Source of the DNA: Bradyrhizobium sp. CCGB12
Lineage (GTDB): Bacteria > Pseudomonadota > Alphaproteobacteria > Rhizobiales > Xanthobacteraceae
Reading direction: 5' to 3'
Length of the DNA stretch: 64,000 bases
Assembly (NCBI RefSeq): GCF_024199845.1
Contig: NZ_JANADO010000001.1
Location: 6,634,001 to 6,698,000, forward strand
The position numbers and the translations under genes are program-made. Of the stretch, positions 7,832 through 15,694 are shown piece after piece. Position 1 is the stretch's first letter. Each line of letters opens with the position of its first letter. The notes under the pieces are model-generated. The model ran no database searches, was not told the origin of the DNA, and was given only the letters and a program-made list of their open reading frames with translations.

Positions 7832-9270
7832 TCAGCCGCCGAAAGAGCCGGCCTGATCGCAGGTTTCGTCTCGCGCGGTCCCCAGCGGGTCAGCACCACG
7901 CTGGAGCAAGACAGCAGACCGAGCACAACCATCGAGCTTGCGGCGAGCCAGAAGAAGCTCTGCGCGGTGGCGTCGTGGGTCGACAGCCACCAGCCGATAG
8001 CTGCGATGTAGATCAGCCGCGCGGTCTGCGCCAGCACAGGCCCGATCACCTTGGCAGCGCCTTGCGAGGAAAAGTACATCGTCGAGGCAAGGCCGATGAA
8101 GGCGTAGAACGGCGCGACCGTCGACAGATATTGGTGGCTGGTCGCGCGCACCGTGGCGCTGTCGGTGAAGATGTTGACCCAGATATCGGGGAAGATCGCG
8201 ACGAGGCACGCCGGCGCGCCGACCGCCATGAAGGCGCTCGCCCCTGCGATCCAGGCGATGCGCCGGGCGCGCGCGATGCGGCCGGCGCCAATGGCCATGC
8301 CGACCATCGGCACCGAGGCGATGCCGAACGAGAACGCGATCGAGGTCAGCAGGAATTCCAGCCGCGCGCCGATGCCGTAGCCGGCGAGGATCGCAGTGCC
8401 AAACTTCGCCAGCATGTGGGTGAAGATCGAGATCGTCAGCACCGATTGCAGCGGCGAGAAGCAGGCGATGGCTCCGACCTTCAGGATGTCGAAGAACATC
8501 GCCCATTGGATACGCAAGCCTCGCAGCTTCGGCACCACGCGCGCGCGGCCCGAAAACAGATACCAGCTCATGATGGCGATGTTCATGCAATAGGCGATCA
8601 GCGCGCCGGCCGCGACGCCGCGCATGCCGAATTGCGGCACCGGCCCGAGTCCGAGACCCAGCGTGCCGCCGAGCACGATCTGCCAGGCCGCCGAATTGAG
8701 AATCAGGAACGACGGCAGCTTCATGTTGCCGGTGCCACGCAGGACACCAGCCATGGTGTTGAGCAGCCAGGGTAGCACCGCGCCGCCGAAAAACACCTGA
8801 GTGTAGGCGATCGCATGCGTCAGCACATCGCCGCGGCCGCCGAGCATCTCCAGCACCGTTGGCCCGTAAATCAGCATGCCAAACATAAAGACGAGGCCGA
8901 AGGTGATACCGATCAGGAGTGCATGCGCGGCGAGCGTGCCGGCGCGCTCGCGATCGCCTGCGCCGAGCGCACGCGCGATCGCGGAGGCCACCGCACCGCC
9001 CATGGCGCCGCCGGACATCGTCATGGTCAGGATCACTGTCGGAAACACCAGCGCCATCGCGGCCAGCGCCTCGACGCCGAGCCGGCCGATATAGGAGGTC
9101 TCGGCGATTACCGTGCAGGTGCCCGCCGTCAGCGCGAGGACGTTGGGCCAGGCGAGGGAGAGCAGCGTGCGCAGGATCGGGCCGTCGGTCAGCGCGCTCC
9201 TGACGGGGCGCGGGGGCGGCGGCAACGGACGCTCTTGTTCATCGACCGGAATTTCGGCGATGTCGGACAT
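7828..9270 (-). CDS. MATE-family multidrug efflux transporter
   Basis: This 480-residue inner-membrane protein has about 12 hydrophobic helices in two MATE repeats (first repeat from LLSLAWPNVLALTAGTCTVIAETSYIGRLGVEALAAMALVFP; second from ILKVGAIACFSPLQSVLTISIFT). It is predicted to export cationic compounds using a Na+ or H+ gradient. ATG 9270 is chosen because GGAGAGGAC precedes it directly; an upstream in-frame start at 9309 lacks an RBS. It runs convergent to the Met/Gly-rich protein gene and ends 4 bp inside it. The substrate is unknown. Confidence 0.9.
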   Translation of the reverse strand: MSDIAEIPVDEQERPLPPPPRPVRSALTDGPILRTLLSLAWPNVLALTAGTCTVIAETSYIGRLGVEALAAMALVFPTVILTMTMSGGAMGGAVASAIARALGAGDRERAGTLAAHALLIGITFGLVFMFGMLIYGPTVLEMLGGRGDVLTHAIAYTQVFFGGAVLPWLLNTMAGVLRGTGNMKLPSFLILNSAAWQIVLGGTLGLGLGPVPQFGMRGVAAGALIAYCMNIAIMSWYLFSGRARVVPKLRGLRIQWAMFFDILKVGAIACFSPLQSVLTISIFTHMLAKFGTAILAGYGIGARLEFLLTSIAFSFGIASVPMVGMAIGAGRIARARRIAWIAGASAFMAVGAPACLVAIFPDIWVNIFTDSATVRATSHQYLSTVAPFYAFIGLASTMYFSSQGAAKVIGPVLAQTARLIYIAAIGWWLSTHDATAQSFFWLAASSMVVLGLLSCSSVVLTRWGPRETKPAIRPALSAAD

Positions 9271-9436
9271 GTCCTCTCCGGGGCACGAGCGCCATTCGCG
9301 GCGCGGCAATCACTTGGTGTACCAAACAATTCTTCGCGCGGAAGGCGCGGCAAGAGGCTTGTTAGCACGCCGCGTCGCGATTTCTCCTGCGCTGGCTGCA
9401 GGCGTGCCCTGCGGCAGCGGATCTCAACGAGTGGAA

Positions 9437-10489
9437 TTACCCGATCGTCCAGACCAGCGGCGGGCGGCCGCCCTTGGCGGTGCGCATGCGCACGCCAATA
9501 TGCCGGCCACATCCCGCGGCCAGCCCTTCGAACAGCCCTTCCAGCACGCTAGCGCAGGCCGGATGATGGTCGGCGACGTCATCCATCAGCTTCCAGCTCT
9601 GCTGGCGTAGTTCGAACGTGCCCTCCGATTGCACCGTCTCGACAGCATCATCCTGGGCGGCGAACAGCGCGCCGAGGAACGCTGCGAATTCGGCCGCGCC
9701 GCCGCGGCTCATCGCAAGTGCGGCTGCGACCTCGTCGAAATATTGCATGCCGATCAGCTTGCCGGTGAGGCGCAGGAGATAGCCGGCGTCTTCCGGACCG
9801 AACAGCTGCACCATGACGGGCGCGGCGGTGCGGACATATTCCATCGCGTAGTTGCGATAGGCTTTTTCGAGCCGCTGCTTCGGCCAGCTCGCGACCGGCA
9901 GCGCCGGCGCGGTCTTCGCGTCGAACAGCGGCGCCTCGAGGTGACGCGCGAACACCAAACGCTGATCGAGCTCGAGCGGGTGTTCGTATTGGTGGTAGTA
10001 GCCTTCGAGGCCATCCTGGCCGTCGACGCTCTGCTTGGTGCAGACGAAACCCAGGCGCAGATCGCCGAGGGCGACGCCGTTGTTGGCGTGCCAGCCGCGC
10101 AGCATTGCGCAGCTGACCTCGCCGGGCACCCCGCAGATCGCGGTGCCCTTCCAGATCCAGCGCGGCGGCGGATAGCGAATCCAGGCCTTGGTGTCGCTCT
10201 CATACATGTATTCGACGTGCACGCCGCCGATCCAGTTGGAGAGATAGTGATACTGCGCAGCGGCCACCGCCGGCGGCAGATGATCGAGGCCGAGCTTTTC
10301 GAGCCCCAGCAGGAAGCGCTCCTGCTGCTGGCGGCGGAACACGCGGAAGACGAACTCGGCGGCATCCGCGGTGCCACGCCGCGTGACGACGGTGAGGATG
10401 AGACCGGTGAAATAGGCGTGATAGAGATCGGCGACCGCGCGCCAGCGCTTCCATTGGGCTTCCTGCGCGAGATCCGATGCGGCGGTCAT
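9437..10489 (-). CDS. conserved hypothetical protein, about 350 residues
   Basis: The 350-residue protein starts at ATG 10489 after GGGAGCGAAC. I do not recognise its family. It has no signal peptide or membrane helix, an aromatic-rich N-terminal half (YHYLSNWIGGVHVEYMYESDTKAWIRYPPPRWIWKG), conserved-looking CGVPGEVSCAMLRGWH, and a helical C-terminal half. The aromatic/charged mix suggests a soluble enzyme or binding protein. It stands alone, between MATE (167 bp away) and the PAS gene. Codon use resembles that of its neighbours. Confidence 0.75.
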   Translation of the reverse strand: MTAASDLAQEAQWKRWRAVADLYHAYFTGLILTVVTRRGTADAAEFVFRVFRRQQQERFLLGLEKLGLDHLPPAVAAAQYHYLSNWIGGVHVEYMYESDTKAWIRYPPPRWIWKGTAICGVPGEVSCAMLRGWHANNGVALGDLRLGFVCTKQSVDGQDGLEGYYHQYEHPLELDQRLVFARHLEAPLFDAKTAPALPVASWPKQRLEKAYRNYAMEYVRTAAPVMVQLFGPEDAGYLLRLTGKLIGMQYFDEVAAALAMSRGGAAEFAAFLGALFAAQDDAVETVQSEGTFELRQQSWKLMDDVADHHPACASVLEGLFEGLAAGCGRHIGVRMRTAKGGRPPLVWTIG

Positions 10490-10608
10490 GTTCGCTCCCG
10501 ATCGTTATTTTGATCGAGTGTGTCACTGCGCCCGGTGACAGGCAACCTGACGCAGATGCAGACCGCCCTGCACGACGGCCCGTCAATTCCGCATCACGAA
10601 TTTTGCCA

Positions 10609-10662
10609 AGCCTTAGTTAGGTGAAGCCTTAATTATGTGAAGACTTAATTATGTGAAGCCTT
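10609..10662. repeat. 16-bp tandem repeat, 3.4 copies, overlapping a stop codon
   Basis: Units of 16 bp lie at 10609-10624, 10625-10640 and 10641-10656, followed by a partial unit to 10662; the unit reads AGCCTTAATTATGTGA with a few changes. The last copies contain the final codons and TAA stop (10645-10647, minus strand) of the PAS-domain gene, so the repeat number could change that protein's end and 3' untranslated region. Confidence 0.85.
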
Positions 10663-11049
10663 GGCCGCGCGCTCGCGCTCGACGCGTTCGGTGACGTCGC
10701 GCGCCATCGCCACCGATCCCTGCACCGCGCCAGCGGCATCACGCACCAGCGCGAAGGTCATCTCGATGTAGAGCTTGCGCCCGCTCTTGTGCAGCGCGCG
10801 CGTCAGTGTCGGCCGACCCGCAAGCTTCATCGTACCGCTGGCGAGCGCGGCCTCGAAGCCCTTCCAGTGCGCGGGCCGCAGATGCTCGGGAATGATCAGG
10901 TCGAGATTCTGGCCGAGCGCTTCATCGGCGGCGAAACCGAACAGCGCGGTCGACGCACGATTCCAGCGCATGATCGTGCCGGAGCGATCGGAATAGATCA
11001 GCGCGTCCGCGACGTCTTCGATGATGTGGGCGTCGAGTGCGTCGGTCAT
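10645..11049 (-). CDS. single-PAS-domain sensory protein
   Basis: The 134-residue protein is essentially one PAS/PAC domain: IIEDVADALIYSDRSGTIMRWNRASTALFGFAADEALGQNLDLIIPEHLRPAHWKGF, then GRKLYIEMTFALVRDAAGAVQGSVAMARDVTERVERER. Similar proteins often bind haem or other small cofactors. No output domain is present, so it must act by protein contacts. ATG 11049 follows GAGGTGACG; an upstream in-frame start would lie inside the REP-like pair. The C-terminal AKASHN is encoded by the 16-bp tandem repeat. Confidence 0.85.
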   Translation of the reverse strand: MTDALDAHIIEDVADALIYSDRSGTIMRWNRASTALFGFAADEALGQNLDLIIPEHLRPAHWKGFEAALASGTMKLAGRPTLTRALHKSGRKLYIEMTFALVRDAAGAVQGSVAMARDVTERVERERAAKASHN

Positions 11050-11068
11050 CTCGTCACCTCGCCGGAAT

Positions 11069-11155
11069 GTAGCCCGGATGGAGCGCAGCGCAATCCGGGA
11101 TGGGTGCCACAAGCGAGAGAACTCCCGGATTACGCTTGCGCTCCATCCGGGCTAC
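11069..11155. repeat. REP-like palindromic pair, family E (GTAGCCCGGATGGAGC type)
   Basis: The left arm GTAGCCCGGATGGAGCGCAG is matched by right arm CTTGCGCTCCATCCGGGCTAC, with inner CAATCCGGGA and TCCCGGATTA. It fills the gap between dcd and the PAS gene and could act as a terminator or mRNA stabiliser. Confidence 0.85.
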
Positions 11156-11164
11156 ATGATCGGG

Positions 11165-12301
11165 CTACACCCGAAAATGCTTCGATAGTTTGAGGCCCTG
11201 GGCCTGGTAGTTGGAGCCGATGCGCTGGCCGTACATCGCGTCGGGACGCGCGAGCATCTTCTCGTAGACGAGGCGGCCGACGATCTGGCCGTGCTCGAGG
11301 ATGAACGGCACCTCGCGCGAGCGTACCTCCAGCACGGCGCGCGCGCCTTGCCCGCCGGCGCCGGCATAGCCGAAGCCGGGATCGAAGAATCCGGCATAGT
11401 GCACGCGGAATTCACCGACCAGGGGATCGAACGGCACCATCTCTGCGGCATAGTCGGGCGGCACCTGCACCGCCTCTTTCGAGGCGAGGATGTAGAACTC
11501 GCCGGGATCGAGGATCAGGCTGCCGTCGGGGCGGGCAGAGATGGGCTCCCAGAAATCCTCCACCGCATAGCCGGAGCGACGATCGACGTCGACGACGCCG
11601 GTGTGGCGCTTGGCGCGATAGCCGACGAAGCCGTTCGCTTTCTCGCCGGAGAGATCGACGGAGACGGCGACGCCACCGGACAGGTCGGCATCGTCGATAT
11701 CGACGAGGCGCTCGGCGGCATGCAAGCCATCGAGTTCGTCGGCATTGAGGATGGCATCACCGGTGCGGAAGCGCACCTGCGACAGGCGCGAGCCTTCGCG
11801 CACCAGCACCGGGAACGTCTTCGGGCTGATCTCGGCATAGAGCGGGCCGTGATAGCCGGCGCCGATCATGTCGAAGCGGCGGGTGCCGTCGGCGATCACG
11901 CGGGTGAAGACGTCGAGACGGCCGGTCGAGCTCTTGGGGTTCGCGGCCGCGACGATCTCCGGCGGCAGCGCGAGGCTTTCCAGCAGCGGCACGATGTAGA
12001 CGCAGTTGGTCTCCAGCACCGCGCCGTCGGCGAGGCTGAACTCATGCAGCTTCAACTCGTCGATGCGCTCGGCAACCGTGGCACCCGGGCCCGGCAGGAA
12101 GCTGGCACGGACGCGATAGGCGATGTCGCCGAGGCGCAGATCGAGGCTCGCCGGCTGGATCTGGCTTTCGACGAAGTCGTATTCAGGCAGGATGAGGCCC
12201 GCCTCCGCCATCGCCGCGATCATGCGGTCGGGCAGGATACCATTGGCGTCGGCAGCGACCGTGAAACTCAACCGGGGGTCCTCATCAGGGGTCAAACGCA
12301 T
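11165..12301 (-). CDS. dcd: 2'-deoxycytidine 5'-triphosphate deaminase (long form)
   Basis: The protein deaminates dCTP to dUTP for thymidylate synthesis. It has 378 residues, about twice the length of the E. coli Dcd subunit, and seems to carry two trimeric-dUTPase-fold lobes, as in many alphaproteobacteria. Motifs include QPASLDLRLGDIAYRVRASFLPGPG near residue 48, ANPKSSTGRLDVFTRVI near residue 120 (the Dcd Ser/Arg nucleotide motif), and a second-lobe EFRVHYAGFFDPGFG. The start at ATG 12301 has no clear RBS. It diverges from metZ; the shared upstream region contains the SAM-II leader on the other strand. Confidence 0.9.
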   Translation of the reverse strand: MRLTPDEDPRLSFTVAADANGILPDRMIAAMAEAGLILPEYDFVESQIQPASLDLRLGDIAYRVRASFLPGPGATVAERIDELKLHEFSLADGAVLETNCVYIVPLLESLALPPEIVAAANPKSSTGRLDVFTRVIADGTRRFDMIGAGYHGPLYAEISPKTFPVLVREGSRLSQVRFRTGDAILNADELDGLHAAERLVDIDDADLSGGVAVSVDLSGEKANGFVGYRAKRHTGVVDVDRRSGYAVEDFWEPISARPDGSLILDPGEFYILASKEAVQVPPDYAAEMVPFDPLVGEFRVHYAGFFDPGFGYAGAGGQGARAVLEVRSREVPFILEHGQIVGRLVYEKMLARPDAMYGQRIGSNYQAQGLKLSKHFRV

Positions 12302-12390
12302 CCCGACATGCGGGAAATACGAGCCTTTTACGGCTATCCGATGGACGCCTTGACGGAAAGGCCATTGCGGAATATGAGCATCACTTATCC

Positions 12391-12449
12391 CGTGGTGATT
12401 TGAGCCGGCCGGCTTGCAGCCACGTTAAATAAGTCGCTAAACAGGCCGG
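12391..12449 (+). promoter_or_regulatory. SAM-II riboswitch aptamer upstream of metZ
   Basis: The sequence follows the SAM-II pattern of alphaproteobacterial met genes. P1 pairs CGTGG (12391-12395) with CCACG (12420-12424) around the conserved TGATTT and CTTGCAG, followed by GTTAAATAAG and CGCTAAA. A pseudoknot can form between CCGGCC (12405-12410) and GGCCGG (12444-12449). Binding of S-adenosylmethionine should lower metZ expression through the attenuator that follows. Confidence 0.93.
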
Positions 12450-12463
12450 GGACCTCTGTGATC

Positions 12464-12496
12464 CCGGCCCGTGGAGATATCCAGGCCGGTTTTTTT
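12464..12496 (+). terminator. intrinsic terminator of the SAM-II expression platform
   Basis: CCGGCC (12464-12469) pairs with GGCCGG (12484-12489) and is followed directly by seven Ts (12490-12496). The same 5' strand can instead pair, as CCCGGCC (12463-12469), with GGCCGGG (12444-12450), an antiterminator that the SAM-bound pseudoknot would block. Confidence 0.85.
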
Positions 12497-12535
12497 GTGA
12501 CCGTTTTCGACGAGACGGTCATGTCGGAGGTACCT

Positions 12536-13723
12536 ATGTCGAAGTCGACCGCCAACTACCGCCCCGAAACCCGCCTGGTCCATTCCGGCACCCTGCGCTC
12601 GCAATATGGCGAGACGTCGGAGGCGCTGTTCCTGACCCAAGGCTACGTCTACAACAGCGCCGAGGAATGCGAGGCGCGGTTCAAGGGCGAGGACCCCGGC
12701 TTCATCTATTCGCGCTACTCCAACCCCACCATCGCGATGTTCGAGCGCCGCATGATCGAACTCGAGGGCGCAGAAGCCGCCCGCTCGGCGGCAACAGGCA
12801 TGGCGGCGGTGACGACCGCGATCCTGGCGCCGCTCAAGGCCGGCGATCACGTGGTGGCGTCGCGGGCGCTGTTCGGCTCGTGCCTCTACGTCGTTCAGGA
12901 TCTGCTGCCGCGCTACGGCATCGAGACCACGCTGGTCGACGGGCTCGATCTCGACCAGTGGCAGCGGGCCTTGCGGCCGAACACCAAGACGTTCTTCCTG
13001 GAGAGCCCGACCAACCCGACGCTCGATGTGCTCGACATTCCCGGCATCGCCGAGATCGCGCACAAGGGCGGCGCGCGGCTCGTCGTCGACAACGTGTTCG
13101 CAACGCCGATCTGGCAGAGCCCGCTCGCGTTAGGGGCCGACGTCGTGGTCTATTCCGCGACCAAGCACATCGACGGCCAGGGCCGGTGTCTCGGCGGCAT
13201 CATCCTGTCCTCGGAAGCCTTCATCGCCGAGCACATCCACAATTTCATGCGCCAGACCGGTCCTTCGATCTCCCCGTTCAACGCCTGGGTCCTGCTCAAA
13301 GGCCTGGAGACGCTGGGCGTGCGCGTGCGCGCGCAGACCGATACCGCCGCGCGTATCGCCGAGGTGCTGGCGTGCCATCCGAAGGTCTCGCGGCTGGTCT
13401 ATCCCGGCCGCGCCGATCATCCGCAGGCAGCTCTGGTGAAGAAGCAGATGCGCGGCGGCTCGACCCTGGTCGGCTTCGAGGTCAAGGGCGGCAAGCAGGC
13501 GGCGTTCCGCGTGCTCAACGAATTGAAGCTGGCGAAGATCTCGAACAATCTCGGCGACGCCAAGAGCCTCGTCACGCATCCGGCCACCACGACGCACCAG
13601 CGGCTGAAGCCGGAAGACCGCGCCGCGCTCGGCATCAGCGAGGGGTTCATTCGCTTCTCGACAGGGCTCGAGCACGCCGATGACCTGATCGAGGATCTGA
13701 CCGCGGCGCTGGAGAAGGCGTGA
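12536..13723 (+). CDS. metZ: O-succinylhomoserine sulfhydrylase
   Basis: This PLP enzyme makes homocysteine from O-succinylhomoserine and sulfide, bypassing cystathionine in methionine synthesis. The 395-residue protein fits the Cys/Met-metabolism PLP family: YSRYSNPT near residue 58, SAATGMAA (84-91), and the PLP lysine K210 in YSATKHIDGQGR; the C-terminal NLGDAKSLVTHPATTTH is also typical. ATG 12536 is preceded by GGAGG with 5-base spacing; an ATG at 12521 lacks this. Transcription is controlled by the SAM-II attenuator. Confidence 0.95.
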   Translation: MSKSTANYRPETRLVHSGTLRSQYGETSEALFLTQGYVYNSAEECEARFKGEDPGFIYSRYSNPTIAMFERRMIELEGAEAARSAATGMAAVTTAILAPLKAGDHVVASRALFGSCLYVVQDLLPRYGIETTLVDGLDLDQWQRALRPNTKTFFLESPTNPTLDVLDIPGIAEIAHKGGARLVVDNVFATPIWQSPLALGADVVVYSATKHIDGQGRCLGGIILSSEAFIAEHIHNFMRQTGPSISPFNAWVLLKGLETLGVRVRAQTDTAARIAEVLACHPKVSRLVYPGRADHPQAALVKKQMRGGSTLVGFEVKGGKQAAFRVLNELKLAKISNNLGDAKSLVTHPATTTHQRLKPEDRAALGISEGFIRFSTGLEHADDLIEDLTAALEKA

Positions 13724-13738
13724 GGCGATTGAGGTCTC

Positions 13739-13829
13739 GTAGGGTGGGCAAAGCGAAGCGTGCCCACCATTTGCGATCTCGATGCCGATGGATGGTGGGC
13801 ACGGCGCTTTGCGCCTTTGCCCACCCTAC
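13739..13829. repeat. REP-like palindromic pair, family B (GTAGGGTGGGCAAAG type)
   Basis: The left arm GTAGGGTGGGCAAAGCGAAG and right arm CTTTGCGCCTTTGCCCACCCTAC pair, with inner GTGCCCACCAT and ATGGTGGGCAC. A second copy is at 17528-17613. It lies 15 bp past the metZ stop. Confidence 0.85.
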
Positions 13830-13915
13830 GGCACTGCCCGAGTGGAGAGATCACCCCACCCCGCTCGCGCTTCGCGCGATCGACCCTCCCCCTCCAGGGG
13901 GGTAAGCAGTAAGCA

Positions 13916-14902
13916 CTACATCGGCCGATACGTCCTCACATCGGCCGGCACATTCACACCCAGTTTGATCTGGCCGACCGAGCGGATGATGTCGTCGCCG
14001 AGCAGCTGGGCGAAGCAGGCATAGCCCCAGTCGTTCATGTGCAGGCCGTCGGCGATGACGAAGCTCTCGACCGGGATTGACTGCGTCTCGTGCCAGTCGC
14101 GCATCACCTCGAAGCGCGGGAAGATGCCGACGTGACGGAGCTCGGCGACCTTGCCGAGCAGCTTCACCATCTTGCCGGCGCTCTCTCCGCGCTGGTTGAC
14201 GGCCGGCGAATATTGCGGATCGACCAGCACGATGTCGGCGCCGCCCGCAGCCTGGATGCGGCCGATGCCGTCCTCGACCAGTTTTGCCGTCTCGCCGGGA
14301 TCGAGGTTGCGTAGCACAGCGTTGGTGCCGACCTGCCAGATCACGAGATCCGGATGTACGTCGATCACCTGCGTCTGAAGGCGCTTCATCATCTCCGGCG
14401 CATCTTCGCCGCCGACGCCGGCATTGACGACGGTGATGTCGGCGGTCGGATAATGCTTGCGCAGCTGTGCAGCGAGACGGTTCGGATAGTTGAACTCCGG
14501 CGAGCTCGCACCGAATCCCGCGGTCGACGACGAGCCGAACGCGACAATGACGACGGGCTGGCCGGCGACGAGCTTGCTTGCGACATGCGGTAGCGAGCCC
14601 ATCGCCTTCGCGCCGCCCTTCGACGGCAGGCAGGGCACGCGGCTGAAGATGTCGCCGGCGGACTTTGCGACCTCCTTCACCTTGTCGATGGCGCGCGCCG
14701 TGATGCCGCGATGTTCGGGGGACGTCGCGGCGACGGTGGTTTGGGGCCGCGGTGCGGAGGCGGGATCAGCCGGTTGCGCGGGCGTCGCCTGTGCGGCTTG
14801 CGTCTGCGCGCGAGACGGCGAAGCGGGCGCCAGCAACAGCAGCGCCGCCGCCGCGGGCGCAGCCAGCCATGGTTTCAAACAAAAAGGGCGGAGAGAACTC
14901 AT
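13916..14902 (-). CDS. periplasmic SGNH/GDSL hydrolase, apparently active
   Basis: The 328-residue protein has a signal peptide (PWLAAPAAAALLLLAPASPSRAQ) and a 100-residue linker region. It then shows the four SGNH blocks: FGSSSTAGFG (Ser nucleophile, with the usual Asp replaced by Ser), NAGVGGED (Gly), VGTNA (Asn), and DGLHMNDWG (Asp/His). It is the last gene of an opgC-SGNH-SGNH unit and begins 12 bp after its neighbour. In this setting it probably adds or removes acyl groups on a periplasmic or surface glycan. The exact substrate is not known. Confidence 0.88.
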   Translation of the reverse strand: MSSLRPFCLKPWLAAPAAAALLLLAPASPSRAQTQAAQATPAQPADPASAPRPQTTVAATSPEHRGITARAIDKVKEVAKSAGDIFSRVPCLPSKGGAKAMGSLPHVASKLVAGQPVVIVAFGSSSTAGFGASSPEFNYPNRLAAQLRKHYPTADITVVNAGVGGEDAPEMMKRLQTQVIDVHPDLVIWQVGTNAVLRNLDPGETAKLVEDGIGRIQAAGGADIVLVDPQYSPAVNQRGESAGKMVKLLGKVAELRHVGIFPRFEVMRDWHETQSIPVESFVIADGLHMNDWGYACFAQLLGDDIIRSVGQIKLGVNVPADVRTYRPM

Positions 14903-14914
14903 TAACGCTAGACC

Positions 14915-15694
14915 TCAATTTTGCTGCTGGGCCGGCTCCAGATGGGCTGCGTCGATCACGAACTGTGCCAACGCCCGGCCAAGGCAATCATGGACCTGTT
15001 TCGCCAGCTCAGTGCCGCGGGACGGATTGAACAGGTCGAACTGGCCCTGATCATTCCATTGCCGCATGATCGCGAAACGGTCGAACAGCGGGATGTCATG
15101 CTCCTGCGCCACCACCCGCAGATTGTCGAGGTATGGCGGCACCGAGATCATGGTTTCGGTACGCGGGCTGTACTGCAAATTCATCAAGACGACGTCGGCC
15201 CCTGCCTTTTGCAACGCAATAACCCCTTCGGTCACTGCGCCGCGAAAATCGTCGGGATCGATGGCTCGGATAGCATCCACGGTCCCGGTCTGCCAGATGA
15301 CCAAAGTAGGCGTTTTTGCTTCCATCAGCTTAACGAAGGTGGCTGCGGTCTCCTCTGCCGTTTTCTTGCTCTGTATTTCTACGGAGACGTGCACCGCCTC
15401 CGAGGGTGGCAGCTTGTCCTTGAGGATCGCCTCCATGCGCGCCGGATATGAGCTGCTCTCCGAGGATGGAATCGTGGTCGAGCGGCTGCCGATGACCAGA
15501 ATATCGAGCGGCTTGCCGGCCTTGACGGCGTCCGCGACCTTGGGAAGCTGGCTTTCGCTGGTGAGCAGATAGGACGGCAATTCGCACGCGGGGGGCCCGG
15601 CCGGGGCAGCAGGCGCAGCATCGCCCGCGCGCGCCGTGGGCGCGGCGAGGCCACCGCATAGCAGGATCAGGCTCAGGAGAACCTTCGCCTTCAT
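14915..15694 (-). CDS. SGNH-like periplasmic protein with eroded catalytic residues
   Basis: The 259-residue protein has signal peptide LLSLILLCGGLAAPTARAG. It aligns with the downstream SGNH enzyme across the fold (DILVIGSRSTTIPS, LVIWQTGTVDAIRAIDP, GADVVLMNLQYSPRTETM, DRFAIMRQW). However, GSSST is replaced by GSRST, GTNA by GTVD, and DGLHMN by FNPSRG. The oxyanion Asn and the Asp-His pair are therefore missing, which predicts a non-catalytic or altered protein. Its ATG overlaps the opgC stop codon (ATGA), so translation is coupled. Confidence 0.85.
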   Translation of the reverse strand: MKAKVLLSLILLCGGLAAPTARAGDAAPAAPAGPPACELPSYLLTSESQLPKVADAVKAGKPLDILVIGSRSTTIPSSESSSYPARMEAILKDKLPPSEAVHVSVEIQSKKTAEETAATFVKLMEAKTPTLVIWQTGTVDAIRAIDPDDFRGAVTEGVIALQKAGADVVLMNLQYSPRTETMISVPPYLDNLRVVAQEHDIPLFDRFAIMRQWNDQGQFDLFNPSRGTELAKQVHDCLGRALAQFVIDAAHLEPAQQQN

